Shown one piece after another: positions 30,785 to 38,740 of a stretch of DNA of 38,766 nucleotides (its first letter is position 1; every line of letters begins with the position of its first letter). The stretch spans positions 1-38,766 of the forward strand of contig NZ_RAVZ01000047.1 of assembly GCF_003611635.1 (NCBI RefSeq), in the 5' to 3' direction. The notes beneath the pieces were generated by a model. The model was not told where the DNA came from and ran no database searches. It worked only from the letters and a program-made list of their open reading frames with translations. The stretch is from Corallococcus terminator. GTDB taxonomy: Bacteria > Myxococcota > Myxococcia > Myxococcales > Myxococcaceae. A program made the position numbers and the translations under genes.

Positions 30785-31435
30785 CTAGAGGTCTCCGAAC
30801 TTCCACTTCATCTCGAGGTAGTTGAGGAAGTCATGCAGCCGGGCCGTGTCATACACGGTCAGTCTGTCACCGCTGCGCTCGATGAGACCCGCGCGCTCCA
30901 TGCGATCCAACATGCTGCGCACGGCGGGTTCGCCCACGCCAATCTGCCGGGGCATCTCCCGCACCGCGAAGTCGATCTCCACGCCCTCCTCCTGCTGCCG
31001 GCCGCGCGCCTGGCAGGCCTGGAGGATCTGATGGACCACGCGGCTGGCGGGGTCCCCGTGGAGCAGGTTTTCAATCTGGGCGTCCGCCTCCGACAGGCGT
31101 TCGGCCAGCTTCTTGATCATCCTGACGGCGATCTCCGCGTTGCCGCGGATCATCGCCTCGAAGGTTTTCGGGTCGATGACGAGCAGCTTCGCGTCGTCAT
31201 GGACGATGGCGGAGGCGTTCCGGGGCTTGTTGGAGATGATGGCCATCTCACCGAAGAATTCGCCCGGTCCCAGGACGGCCAGGACCTTCTCCACGTCGCG
31301 CACGCGCTTGGAGATGGCGATCTTCCCCGACTGGATGACGAACATCTCCTTGCCGATCTCTCCCTCACGGAAGAGCTCGGTGCCCTTGGGGAACTCCTTG
31401 CCAAATCTTTGAAAGAGGGTTTCCTCGGCGCCCAT
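30785..31435 (-). CDS. Crp/Fnr family regulator with a cyclic-nucleotide-binding domain
   Basis: A 216-residue transcription factor. Residues about 8-120 are a cyclic-nucleotide-binding jellyroll ([20 protein letters not shown]), with the phosphate-binding cassette [20 protein letters not shown]. It keeps the Glu that contacts the ribose and the Arg that contacts the cyclic phosphate. A dimerisation helix follows, and a winged HTH at about 150-205 with the recognition region [20 protein letters not shown]. It has none of the N-terminal cysteines of FNR. Ligand binding is likely but not certain. ATG at 31435; a weak promoter candidate with -35 TTGACC lies upstream. It is divergent from purM and followed by the phosphodiesterase gene. 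Confidence 0.9.
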   Translation of the reverse strand: MGAEETLFQRFGKEFPKGTELFREGEIGKEMFVIQSGKIAISKRVRDVEKVLAVLGPGEFFGEMAIISNKPRNASAIVHDDAKLLVIDPKTFEAMIRGNAEIAVRMIKKLAERLSEADAQIENLLHGDPASRVVHQILQACQARGRQQEEGVEIDFAVREMPRQIGVGEPAVRSMLDRMERAGLIERSGDRLTVYDTARLHDFLNYLEMKWKFGDL

Positions 31436-31484
31436 CTGGCCAACGAGTCAATCAGCCCCCACCCCACCGGTCAAATATCCCAGA

Positions 31485-31494
31485 GCGATATCGC
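31485..31494. promoter_or_regulatory. Perfect 10-bp palindrome between crp-like gene and purM
   Basis: GCGATATCGC is self-complementary and lies 50 bp upstream of the crp-like start. A TTGACC -35 candidate for that gene follows on the minus strand at 31467-31472. It could be an operator for autoregulation; it does not match the TGTGA/TCACA or TTGAT/ATCAA consensus of E. coli CRP or FNR. Confidence 0.3.
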
Positions 31495-31609
31495 GCGGTG
31501 GCGTGGCAGGACGGTCTTCATGCCAGGGGGCACGGTCGCCGCCGCAAACCCGACACGGGGACGCCGAGGCCCGAGACAGGACCCCCTGGGAGGGATACAA
31601 GGCCGGCCC

Positions 31610-32647
31610 GTGGGAACGACCTATAAGCAGAGCGGCGTAGACATCGAGGCCGGCGACGCGTTCGTCGAACGAATCAAGCCCCATGCCGCGCGCACCATGC
31701 GCCCCGAGGTGTTGGCCGGGGTGGGTGGGTTCGGTGGACTGTTCGCCCTGCCGCCCGGCAAGTACCAGGCGCCGGTGCTGGTGGCGGGTACCGACGGCGT
31801 GGGCACCAAGCTCAAGGTGGCCTTCCTCGCGGGGCGCCATGACACGGTGGGCATCGACCTCGTCGCCATGTCGGTGAACGACATCCTCACCTGCGGCGCG
31901 GAGCCGCTGTTCTTCCTGGACTACTTCGCCACCGGCAAGCTGGAGGTGGACGCGGCGGCGGAGGTGGTGAAGGGCATCGCCCTGGGCTGCGAGCAGGCCG
32001 GGTGCGCGCTCCTGGGCGGAGAGACGGCGGAGATGCCGGGCTTCTACGCGCGCGGCGAGTACGACGTCGCGGGCTTCTGCGTGGGCGTGGTGGAGCGCTC
32101 GGCCATCATCGACGGCAAGACCGTGAAGCCGGGGGATGCGCTCATCGGCCTGACGTCGTCGGGGCTGCACAGCAACGGCTACTCGCTGGCGCGCAAGGTG
32201 CTGCTGGACGACGCGAAGCTTGCGCTGGACGTGACGCCGCAGGGGTTGGACCGCCCGCTGGGTGACGCGCTGCTGGAGCCCACGCGCATCTACGTGAAGG
32301 ACGCGCTCGCGCTGTGCCAGGCGGTGAAGGTGAAGGGCATGGCGCACATCACCGGCAGCGGCATCCCGGGCAACCTGCCCCGGTGCCTGCCGGATGGGAC
32401 GCGCGCGGTGCTGAATGAGTCGGCGTGGAAGAAGCCGGCCATCTTCGACCTCATCGCGAAGACGGGGAACGTCGCGCGCGACGAGATGTTCAGCACGTTC
32501 AACATGGGCCTGGGCCTCATCGTCGTGGTGGCGAAGGAGGACGTGGGCAAGGCGCTGGAGGTGCTGCGCGGCCGGGGCGTGGAAGCGTCCGAGGTGGGCC
32601 GGGTGGAAGCGGGCCAGGGCGAGGCCACGGCGGTCATCGACCCATGA
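31610..32647 (+). CDS. purM: Phosphoribosylformylglycinamidine cyclo-ligase
   Basis: Fifth step of purine synthesis: ATP-dependent ring closure of FGAM to AIR. The 345-residue protein has [20 protein letters not shown] at the start, [66 protein letters not shown] and the C-terminal [11 protein letters not shown], covering the AIRS N and C domains in full. The start is GTG at 31610, which gives the normal family N-terminus; a GGGAGG sequence lies too far upstream (about 16 bp) to be ideal. It overlaps purN by 4 bp (ATGA). Confidence 0.96.
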   Translation: MGTTYKQSGVDIEAGDAFVERIKPHAARTMRPEVLAGVGGFGGLFALPPGKYQAPVLVAGTDGVGTKLKVAFLAGRHDTVGIDLVAMSVNDILTCGAEPLFFLDYFATGKLEVDAAAEVVKGIALGCEQAGCALLGGETAEMPGFYARGEYDVAGFCVGVVERSAIIDGKTVKPGDALIGLTSSGLHSNGYSLARKVLLDDAKLALDVTPQGLDRPLGDALLEPTRIYVKDALALCQAVKVKGMAHITGSGIPGNLPRCLPDGTRAVLNESAWKKPAIFDLIAKTGNVARDEMFSTFNMGLGLIVVVAKEDVGKALEVLRGRGVEASEVGRVEAGQGEATAVIDP

Positions 32648-33309
32648 GCGCGCAGCGGGCGCGGCTGGGGGTGCTCATCAGCGGTGGCGGGAGCAACCTG
32701 CAGGCGCTGCTCGACGCGGCCGGGCAGGCGGACTTCCCGGCCGAGGTGGCGTGCGTGGTGTCCAACATGCCCACCGCCTACGGGTTGGAACGCGCGCGCA
32801 AGGCGGGCGTGCGCGCGGAGGTGGTGGACCACAAGGGCTTCGCGTCCAAGGCGGACTTCGAGGCGGCGCTGCACGGCGTGCTGGCCGACGCGGGCGTGCA
32901 GTGGGTGTGCCTCGCGGGCTTCATGCGGCTGGTGAGCGCGGACTTCCTGAAGCACTTTCCGGGGCGCGTGCTGAACATCCACCCTTCCCTGCTGCCCGCG
33001 TTCCCGGGGCTGCATGCGCAGCGCCAGGCGCTGGAGCGCGGCGTGAAGGTGGCCGGGTGCACGGTGCACTTCGTGGACGCGGGCACGGACACCGGGCCCA
33101 TCATCGCGCAGGCGGCGGTGCCGGTGCTCGCGCAGGATGACGAAGCGAGCCTGAGTGCGCGCATCCTCGCGGAGGAGCACCGGCTGTATCCGCTCGCCGT
33201 GCGGCTGGCGGTGACGGGCGCGGTGACGCTGGATGGGATGCGCACGCGGGTGGATGCGATCGTCACGGGAGATGGGGCGGCCTTGCGCAGTCCGGGGGCC
33301 CCGAAGTGA
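32644..33309 (+). CDS. purN: Phosphoribosylglycinamide formyltransferase
   Basis: Third step of purine synthesis: folate-dependent formylation of GAR. The 221-residue protein has [17 protein letters not shown] at the N-terminus, the catalytic [20 protein letters not shown] (Asn and His) near 110, and [16 protein letters not shown] with the catalytic Asp near 145. ATG at 32644 overlaps the purM stop, and its own TGA overlaps the GTG of the DUF523 gene by 4 bp, so the three genes form a translationally coupled unit. Its folate cofactor links it loosely to folC in the same window. Confidence 0.96.
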   Translation: MSAQRARLGVLISGGGSNLQALLDAAGQADFPAEVACVVSNMPTAYGLERARKAGVRAEVVDHKGFASKADFEAALHGVLADAGVQWVCLAGFMRLVSADFLKHFPGRVLNIHPSLLPAFPGLHAQRQALERGVKVAGCTVHFVDAGTDTGPIIAQAAVPVLAQDDEASLSARILAEEHRLYPLAVRLAVTGAVTLDGMRTRVDAIVTGDGAALRSPGAPK

Positions 33310-33938
33310 CGGAGGTGGCGGATCCGAACGGGGCCCATGGGTTGGCGGCAACGGCTTCGCCCGAATCGGATCCGGACGCGGCCCGCGAACTGGCGGACTC
33401 TTCAGCGGTGACCGTCAGGCGTGATGCGCCCCCAGCCCCGTCAGGTGAGTCCGAGGCTTCGGCGCGAGACGCGCGACGGCAGGCCCTGCGCGATGCGCCC
33501 GTGGTCCTGGTGAGTGCGTGCCTGCTGGGTGAGGCATGCCGGTATGACGGGCGCTCGCAGCGTTCGGAGCGCGTGCTCGCGGCGCTGGAAGGCAAGTCCG
33601 TGGTCCCCATCTGTCCGGAGGCCGGGGCGGGCATGGGCATCCCCCGCCCTCCCGTGGACCTGTCCGGAGGCACGGGCGTGGATGTCTGGGCCGGCCGTGC
33701 ACGGGCCCTCACACGGGAGACCCGCGAGGACCGCACCGACGCGTTCAGGGAAGGCGCACGACTCGCGCTGGATGCCGCGCGGCGGTTCGAGGTCCCGGTG
33801 GCGCTGCTGAAGGAGAAGAGCCCTTCGTGCGGCAGCCAGCGCGTCTACGACACCGGCGTGCTGCGCCCCGGAGAAGGCATCACGACCGCGCTGCTGCGCG
33901 CGGACGGACGCACCGTCGTGAGCGACGAGGACCTGTAG
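33306..33938 (+). CDS. DUF523 family protein
   Basis: A 210-residue protein. Residues about 60-210 match DUF523 (YbbK-like): VVLVSACLLGEACRYDG, VVPICPEAGAGMGIPRPPVD, LLKEKSPSCGSQRVYDTG and a final GEGITTALLRADGRTVVSDE. Conserved Cys in CLLG, CRYDG, ICPE and SPSCG suggest metal or substrate binding. The biochemical role is not established; related domains have been linked to 2-thiouracil desulfidase activity. Residues 1-58 are an Ala/Pro/Asp-rich extension outside the family, so a later start is possible, but GTG at 33306 overlaps the purN stop by 4 bp in the same way purN overlaps purM, which favours it. Confidence 0.85.
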   Translation: MTEVADPNGAHGLAATASPESDPDAARELADSSAVTVRRDAPPAPSGESEASARDARRQALRDAPVVLVSACLLGEACRYDGRSQRSERVLAALEGKSVVPICPEAGAGMGIPRPPVDLSGGTGVDVWAGRARALTRETREDRTDAFREGARLALDAARRFEVPVALLKEKSPSCGSQRVYDTGVLRPGEGITTALLRADGRTVVSDEDL

Positions 33939-33954
33939 CCGTCCTCCCCTGCGT

Positions 33955-35028
33955 TCAGTCGAACGACGGCAACACCAGCTCGTCCCCGGGTCGCGGCGCG
34001 AAGCACGCCTCCACCTCCGCGTCCGTCACCTCCGCGAGCGTGGCCGGGCTCCAGCGCGGCTTCTGATCCTTGTCCACCAGCACCGCCCGGATCCCCTCCC
34101 GGAAGTCCGGCCGCGCGGTCAGCGCCTGGCTCAGGCGGTACTCCACGCGCGCCATCGTGTCGTAGTCTTGGCCACGCCCCTCGCGAAGCTGCCGCAGCGT
34201 CACCTTGAGGCTCGTGGGCGACATGCGCAGCAGCGTGGCCCGCGTCGCCTGCGCCCACGTCGAGCCCTCGCGCTCCAGCGCCGCGAGGATGTCCTCCACC
34301 CGGTTGCCCTGGAAGCACCGATTGATGACCTCCACCTGGGCCTCCAGCGAGGAAGTCCCTGGCTCCGCGATGAAGCCCGCCAGCACATGCGCCACCACGT
34401 GGTGCGCCGGGCCGCTCCAATCCGCGGCCACCAGCGCGCCCAGGACCTCCTCCAGCCGCGAAGCCTCCACCCGGTGCGTCGCGTACCCCAACCACACCGC
34501 GTCCGCCGCGTCACACCGCGCGCCCGTCAGCCCCAGGTACGTGCCCGTCTCGCCCGGGAAGCGCGGCAGGAACCAGCCCCCGCCCACGTCCGGGAAGATG
34601 CCGATGCCCGTCTCCGGCATCGCGAGCACCAGCTTCTCCGTGACGACCCGGAATCCGCCGTGCACCGACAGCCCCAGTCCCCCGCCCATGCAGATGCCGT
34701 CCACCAGCGCGATGAAGGGCTTCGGGAAATGGTGGATGCGGTGGTTGAGCGCGTACTCGGCGAGGAAGAACTCGCTCGAAAGGGACGCTCCCCCCTCCGT
34801 GCGGCCAACCGACCCGGCCACCGCGCGCACGTCCCCTCCCGCGCAGAACGCCTTTCCCCCGGCACCCCGGATCACCACGGCCTTCACGGCTGCATCCGCG
34901 GCCCAGGCATCCAGTTGGGGATGCAGCGCCCGGCACATGTCCAGCGAGAGCGCGTTGAGCGCCTTCGGGCGGTTGAGGGTGACAAGGCCCACGGCGCCCC
35001 GGGTCTCCAGCAGCACGTCCTCGCTCAT
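33955..35028 (-). CDS. 3-hydroxyisobutyryl-CoA hydrolase-like crotonase family protein
   Basis: A 357-residue crotonase-fold protein of the HIBCH type, expected to act in valine breakdown by hydrolysing 3-hydroxyisobutyryl-CoA. Seen are VTLNRPKALNALSLDM, FCAGGDVRAVAG (oxyanion), DGICMGGGLGLSVHGGFRVV, and LAMPETGIGIFPDVGGGWFL followed by TGTYLGLTGARC, the long HIBCH hallmark with catalytic Glu and Asp. The C-terminal HIBCH extension also fits (FQGNRVEDILAAL, SPTSLKVTLRQLREG, DFREGIRAVLVDKDQKPRW). ATG at 35028 is chosen because GGAGG lies five bases upstream. It is convergent with the DUF523 gene (16 bp) and divergent from the HAD gene (85 bp). Confidence 0.92.
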   Translation of the reverse strand: MSEDVLLETRGAVGLVTLNRPKALNALSLDMCRALHPQLDAWAADAAVKAVVIRGAGGKAFCAGGDVRAVAGSVGRTEGGASLSSEFFLAEYALNHRIHHFPKPFIALVDGICMGGGLGLSVHGGFRVVTEKLVLAMPETGIGIFPDVGGGWFLPRFPGETGTYLGLTGARCDAADAVWLGYATHRVEASRLEEVLGALVAADWSGPAHHVVAHVLAGFIAEPGTSSLEAQVEVINRCFQGNRVEDILAALEREGSTWAQATRATLLRMSPTSLKVTLRQLREGRGQDYDTMARVEYRLSQALTARPDFREGIRAVLVDKDQKPRWSPATLAEVTDAEVEACFAPRPGDELVLPSFD

Positions 35029-35113
35029 ATGCCTCCAGGGGATATCAGGCCCAGCCGAGCACACATGGGAGATTCAGGGGTGACAAGCCGGCTGAAAGCG
35101 GTATGGGAAGCAA

Positions 35114-35803
35114 ATGACTTCCGCAGCCGCCCCCCTGCGCGCCGCCGTCTTCGACATGGACGGCACGCTTGTCGACAACATGGACTTCCACAACCGGGCC
35201 TGGGTGACACTTGCCCGGAAGCTCGGGCTGGAGGACCTGACCGCCGAGCGGTTCCAGAACGAGTTCGCGGGCAAGAAGAACGAGGAGATCTTCCCGGAGC
35301 TGCTGGGGCGCGCGCTGTCCGTCGCGGAGCTGGACGCGCTCGCGGACGAGAAGGAATCCCACTACCGCGCCATCTACCGGCCCTACCTCGCGCTGCACCG
35401 GGGCGCGGAGGGCTTCCTCCACCGCCTGCGGGACGCGCGCCTGCCCATGGCCGTGGCCACCGCCGCGCCGCAGGGCAACCGCGAGCTGGTGCTGGACGGG
35501 CTCTCCGTGCGGCCGCTGTTCGCGTGCGTCGTCGGCGCCGAACAGGTGAAGCGCGGCAAGCCCGCGCCGGACATCTTCCTCGCGGCGGCCCAGGCGCTGA
35601 AGGTGCCCCCGGAAGCGTGCGTGGCCTTCGAGGACGCCATCAACGGCGTGCTGTCCGCGCGCGCCGCCGGCATGGTCACCGTGGGCATCACCACCACCAC
35701 CACCGCCGAGCTGCTCAAGAAGGCCGGCGCCCACTACACCGCCGCGGACTTCGACACGCTGCCCCCGGAGCTGCTGGCGCGGCTCTTCTCCGCGCGGCCC
35801 TGA
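35114..35803 (+). CDS. HAD family phosphatase, beta-phosphoglucomutase-like
   Basis: A 229-residue HAD superfamily protein. Motif I is FDMDGTLVDN with both aspartates (nucleophile Asp14, acid Asp16). A helical cap runs from about 18 to 85. Motif II is the Thr in VATAAPQGN, motif III the Lys in KRGKPAPDIF, and motif IV the acidic pair in VAFEDAINGVLSARAAGM. This layout is typical of beta-phosphoglucomutase and small sugar-phosphate phosphatases. The exact substrate is unknown. ATG at 35114 is preceded by GGGAAG. A short stem-loop follows the stop. Confidence 0.9.
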   Translation: MTSAAAPLRAAVFDMDGTLVDNMDFHNRAWVTLARKLGLEDLTAERFQNEFAGKKNEEIFPELLGRALSVAELDALADEKESHYRAIYRPYLALHRGAEGFLHRLRDARLPMAVATAAPQGNRELVLDGLSVRPLFACVVGAEQVKRGKPAPDIFLAAAQALKVPPEACVAFEDAINGVLSARAAGMVTVGITTTTTAELLKKAGAHYTAADFDTLPPELLARLFSARP

Positions 35804-35820
35804 CGGGTCGTCCGGACCCG
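35804..35820 (+). terminator. Short stem-loop after the HAD gene
   Basis: CGGGTC (35804-35809) pairs with GACCCG (35815-35820) around a 5-nt loop immediately after the stop codon. No T-run follows, so termination strength is uncertain. Confidence 0.3.
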
Positions 35821-35887
35821 CCCCCGTCCGAAACCAACGCGCCAAAAGGGCGCCAGACGCGGTGACGTTGTGTAGTGTTCGGCGGCT

Positions 35888-37411
35888 ATGTCGACGTCCG
35901 CCGCCAAACAACTCAAGCTCCCCTCGGGCCCGTCCCGGCACGTGTACGACGTCATCGTGCTGGGCAGCCAGGTCGGAGGGGCGCTCGCCGCCGCGCTCCT
36001 GGCGAAGCGCAACCACCGCGTGTTGCTGGTGGAGCACGACGGCATGGGCCCCGGCTACGAGCACGACGGCTTCGTGCTCCCCTACGCCCCCTTCGTCGCG
36101 CCGCCCCTCAAGGCGATGCCCGCGGTGGAGGAGGCCCTCTCCGAACTGGGGCTGTCCACCGTCATCAGCCGGGCGATGCGTCCCCACGCGCCCGAGCTCC
36201 AGTTGGTGCTGCCGAAGAACCGGGTGGACCTGACCACGGACGCCGCGCGCCGCCGCTCGGAGCTGACGCGCGAGTTCGGCGAGGCTGGCGAAGGCATCCA
36301 GGGCGCCCTGGCCGGCAGCTCCGCCCAGCACGAAGCCACCGACGCCTTCTTCAAGACGGGCCCCCAGCTCCCCCCCGACGGCTTCTTCGAGGGCTGGAAG
36401 CTCAAGGGGCTCATCAAGGATCACCCGGGCCTGGAGGCCACGCCCCGGCTCGCGAGCGAGGACCCCGCGCTGTCACTGGTGCGCGGCCTGCTGCCCTTCG
36501 TGGTGCACCTGGAGAAGCCCACCGCGCCCCTGGCCCTCACCCGGGCCCTGTCCCAGGTGCTCGCCGCGCCCTCCACCTACCCCGGCGGCATGGACGCCCT
36601 GCGCGATGTCCTCACCCGGCGGCTGGCGGAGCTGGGCGGGGACGTGCTGGGCCGCGACAACCCCGCGGGCTTCATCGTGGAGGAGCTGGCGTTCGACGGC
36701 AGCAAGTTCGCGGGCGTGAAGCTGGTGCGCTCGGACACGCTCTACCGGGCGTCGTGCCTGGTGACGGCCACGGACTCCGGGGCCATCCGCCGGCTGGTGA
36801 CGGACAAGAAGCACCACCGGGGCCTCCTGGAGCACCTGGACCAGTCCAACACCAAGTCCCTGCTCTTCAGCGTGAACTGGGTCGTGCCGGAGTCGGCGCT
36901 CCCGCGCGGCATGGGCGAACTGGTGCTCGTGGACACGCAGGACCCGGAGCTGGGCCCCATGCTCGTGCAGCAGCACCCGGCGCGGACCACCACCGGAGGC
37001 AACAGCCGGGACGTGGAGGGCGTGCGCGTGGTGTGCGCGGGCGCCTTCGTGCCGGCCTCCGCGCGCGAACTGGGCGAGGAGCACCTCCAGGGCCTGGCGG
37101 CGAAGATCGACGAGCACCTGGACCGCCTCATGCCCTTCACGAAGCAGCACCGTGCGCTGCGGTCGGCCCCCTACCTGGACGCCGGGGGAGTGCGCGGCAG
37201 CCGCCTCATGCCCCACCCCCTCTACAGCTTCGAGTCGGAAGCCTTCCTGGGCGTCACGGGGTTGAAGCAGCGCACGCCGGCCAAGAACGTGATCCTGGCG
37301 GGCCGCGAGGTGCTGCCCGGACTGGGCCTGGAAGGCGAGCTCCTGGCGGGAATGCGGGCCGCGAAAATGGTGCAGGAGATGTTGAAGAAGAAGGATCCCC
37401 TCAAGGGATAG
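35888..37411 (+). CDS. FAD-dependent oxidoreductase (phytoene-desaturase/amine-oxidase-like)
   Basis: A 507-residue flavoprotein-like protein. The N-terminal Rossmann motif is YDVIVLGSQVGGALAAALLA followed by HRVLLVEHDG, with the usual acidic residue at the end of strand 2; the GxGxxG core is altered to GSQVGG. A second FAD segment near 215-240 (YPGGMDALRDVLTRRLAELG), the YRASCLVTATDSGAIRRLV strand and the C-terminal NVILAGREVLPGLGLEGELL, with the Gly-rich FAD-binding end, match CrtI/NAD(P)-binding-like oxidoreductases. Substrate and pathway are unknown. The ribosome-binding sequence at 35888 is weak, and a TAGTGT -10-like hexamer (35873-35878) lies nine bases upstream without a clear -35. 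Confidence 0.87.
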   Translation: MSTSAAKQLKLPSGPSRHVYDVIVLGSQVGGALAAALLAKRNHRVLLVEHDGMGPGYEHDGFVLPYAPFVAPPLKAMPAVEEALSELGLSTVISRAMRPHAPELQLVLPKNRVDLTTDAARRRSELTREFGEAGEGIQGALAGSSAQHEATDAFFKTGPQLPPDGFFEGWKLKGLIKDHPGLEATPRLASEDPALSLVRGLLPFVVHLEKPTAPLALTRALSQVLAAPSTYPGGMDALRDVLTRRLAELGGDVLGRDNPAGFIVEELAFDGSKFAGVKLVRSDTLYRASCLVTATDSGAIRRLVTDKKHHRGLLEHLDQSNTKSLLFSVNWVVPESALPRGMGELVLVDTQDPELGPMLVQQHPARTTTGGNSRDVEGVRVVCAGAFVPASARELGEEHLQGLAAKIDEHLDRLMPFTKQHRALRSAPYLDAGGVRGSRLMPHPLYSFESEAFLGVTGLKQRTPAKNVILAGREVLPGLGLEGELLAGMRAAKMVQEMLKKKDPLKG

Positions 37412-37416
37412 GTTTT
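37395..37416 (+). terminator. Weak hairpin-plus-T-run at the end of the oxidoreductase gene
   Basis: ATCCC (37395-37399) pairs with GGGAT (37405-37409), overlapping the stop codon, and TTTT follows at 37413-37416. The stem is short, so this is a tentative terminator ahead of rpmB. Confidence 0.3.
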
Positions 37417-37451
37417 CCCTCACGGATCCGGCTGGATTTTCGGTCTGTTTC

Positions 37452-37460
37452 TGGTAGGTT
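37452..37460 (+). promoter_or_regulatory. Extended -10 promoter of rpmB
   Basis: TGG at 37452-37454 followed by TAGGTT (37455-37460) forms a TGn-extended -10 element. No TTGACA-like -35 is seen at 16-18 bp. The predicted start near 37467 gives a leader of about 50 nt. A short stem (TGGG 37475-37478 with CCCA 37493-37496) and a T-rich stretch lie within it. Confidence 0.4.
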
Positions 37461-37517
37461 CCGCCGCTCTTTTATGGGCTGCCGTAGAACGCCCCAGTTT
37501 TCAAGGAGTTAGCAGTC

Positions 37518-37709
37518 ATGGCGTGGAAGTGCGACCTCTGTGGGAAGCGTCCGCTGGTGGGTAACAACGTCAGCCACGCGAACAACAAGACCAAGAAGCG
37601 GAGCCTGCCGAACCTGCAGAAGCTGCGGGCCAACGTCGGTGGCAGCATCGAGCGCGTTCTGGCCTGCACCCGCTGCATCAAGGCGGGCAAGGTGACCAAG
37701 GCCGCCTGA
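37518..37709 (+). CDS. rpmB: 50S ribosomal protein L28
   Basis: Structural protein of the large ribosomal subunit, 63 residues, full length for the short form of L28. It has the [20 protein letters not shown] start, [15 protein letters not shown], and a final [12 protein letters not shown]. Two Cys pairs (CDLC and CTRC) can hold one zinc ion, making this the zinc-binding C+ form; L28 has zinc-free paralogues in some bacteria, used under zinc shortage. AAGGAG lies nine bases before the ATG. murQ follows 16 bp later. Confidence 0.97.
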   Translation: MAWKCDLCGKRPLVGNNVSHANNKTKKRSLPNLQKLRANVGGSIERVLACTRCIKAGKVTKAA

Positions 37710-37725
37710 AGTCCGGGTCCTTCCG

Positions 37726-38688
37726 GTGGGCACGACGCGCGCCCCAAAAGCAGCGCTTCCGCCCACCGAACGGCTCCACCCCCGCGCGGATGATCTGGAC
37801 CTCCTCCCTGTCGAGGCGGTCGTCCGACGGTTGCATCAAGAAGACCTGATCGCCCTTCGCTCGGTGCGCGAGGCCCTGCCGGCCATCTCGGCGGCGGCCC
37901 GGACCGTGGCCGAAGCGTTGCGCGTCGGTGGCAGGCTGCTCTACGTGGGCGCCGGCACCAGCGGACGGCTTGGCGTGCTCGATGCCAGCGAGTGTCCCCC
38001 CACCTTCGGCGTGCCGTCCACCTGCGTCCAGGCGGCCATCGCGGGAGGCAAGCGGGCCCTGACGCGTGCCGTGGAGGGCGCCGAGGACGACGTCGAGGCG
38101 GGTGCGCGGGCGGTGCGCACCTTCCGGGCGACGGCGCGCGACGTGGTGTGCGGCATCTCCGCGAGCGCGTCCACGCCCTACGTCCGGGGTGCGCTGGACG
38201 AGGCCCGCCTCCGGGGGGCGCACACGGTGCTGGTCTGCTGCAACCCACCGGGGAAGGCCCTGCGGGCGGACACGGTGGTGCTGGCGCTCACCGGGCCGGA
38301 GGTGGTGGCGGGCTCCACGCGGCTCAAGGCAGGCACGGCGACGAAGCTGGTGCTGAACGCGATCACCACGGCGGCCTTCGTGTCGCTGGGCAAGGTGTAC
38401 CGGGGGCGCATGGTGGACGTGCGCCCGACGAACGCGAAGCTCAAGGCCCGCGCGGCCCGCATGGTGGCGGAGCTGACGGACCTGCCCCCGGCCCGGGCCC
38501 GGGCGCTGCTCACGGCGGCGGGGAACAGCGTGAAGCTGGCGCTGGCCATGCACTTCACCGGGCTTCCGCCCGCCCAGGCGCGGCGCAGGCTGGAGGATGG
38601 GGGCCTGCGGGCGCTCGCACCTCCTGTGCCCGGACGCACCGCCGTGTCCAAGGCGAACGGAAAAAGCCCCCGGCGACGTCGGTCCTGA
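37726..38688 (+). CDS. murQ: N-acetylmuramic acid 6-phosphate etherase
   Basis: Cleaves the D-lactyl ether of MurNAc-6-phosphate in cell-wall sugar recycling. The 320-residue SIS-domain protein has PPTERLHPRADDLDLLPVEA at the start, GGRLLYVGAGTSGRLGVLDA then SECPPTFGVP, the Glu-rich VEGAEDD, VVCGISASASTPYVRGAL and VVAGSTRLKAGTATKLVLNA, all typical. The last ~25 residues are basic and low-complexity (GKSPRRRRS). The start is GTG at 37726, with a poor ribosome-binding sequence; translation may depend on the nearby rpmB. Partner genes murP and nagZ are not seen. Confidence 0.95.
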   Translation: MGTTRAPKAALPPTERLHPRADDLDLLPVEAVVRRLHQEDLIALRSVREALPAISAAARTVAEALRVGGRLLYVGAGTSGRLGVLDASECPPTFGVPSTCVQAAIAGGKRALTRAVEGAEDDVEAGARAVRTFRATARDVVCGISASASTPYVRGALDEARLRGAHTVLVCCNPPGKALRADTVVLALTGPEVVAGSTRLKAGTATKLVLNAITTAAFVSLGKVYRGRMVDVRPTNAKLKARAARMVAELTDLPPARARALLTAAGNSVKLALAMHFTGLPPAQARRRLEDGGLRALAPPVPGRTAVSKANGKSPRRRRS

Positions 38689-38699
38689 ACACCGGGGGG
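38661..38699 (-). terminator. Terminator for minus-strand transcription from beyond the window
   Basis: CCCCCGG (38667-38673) pairs with CCGGGGG (38692-38698). On the minus strand the stem is followed by CTTTTT (38666-38661). It overlaps the 3' end of murQ, so a minus-strand gene may lie to the right, or the hairpin may also end murQ transcription without a U-tract. Confidence 0.45.
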
Positions 38700-38740
38700 A
38701 CCCGGAGGGCCAGGCCCCGGCGAGCGTGGGAGCAGGGCTT

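Noticed and set aside
30416-31609. A ~400-codon upstream extension of purM
   Set aside because: It runs antisense through the phosphodiesterase and Crp genes. PurM homology begins at the GTG at 31610.
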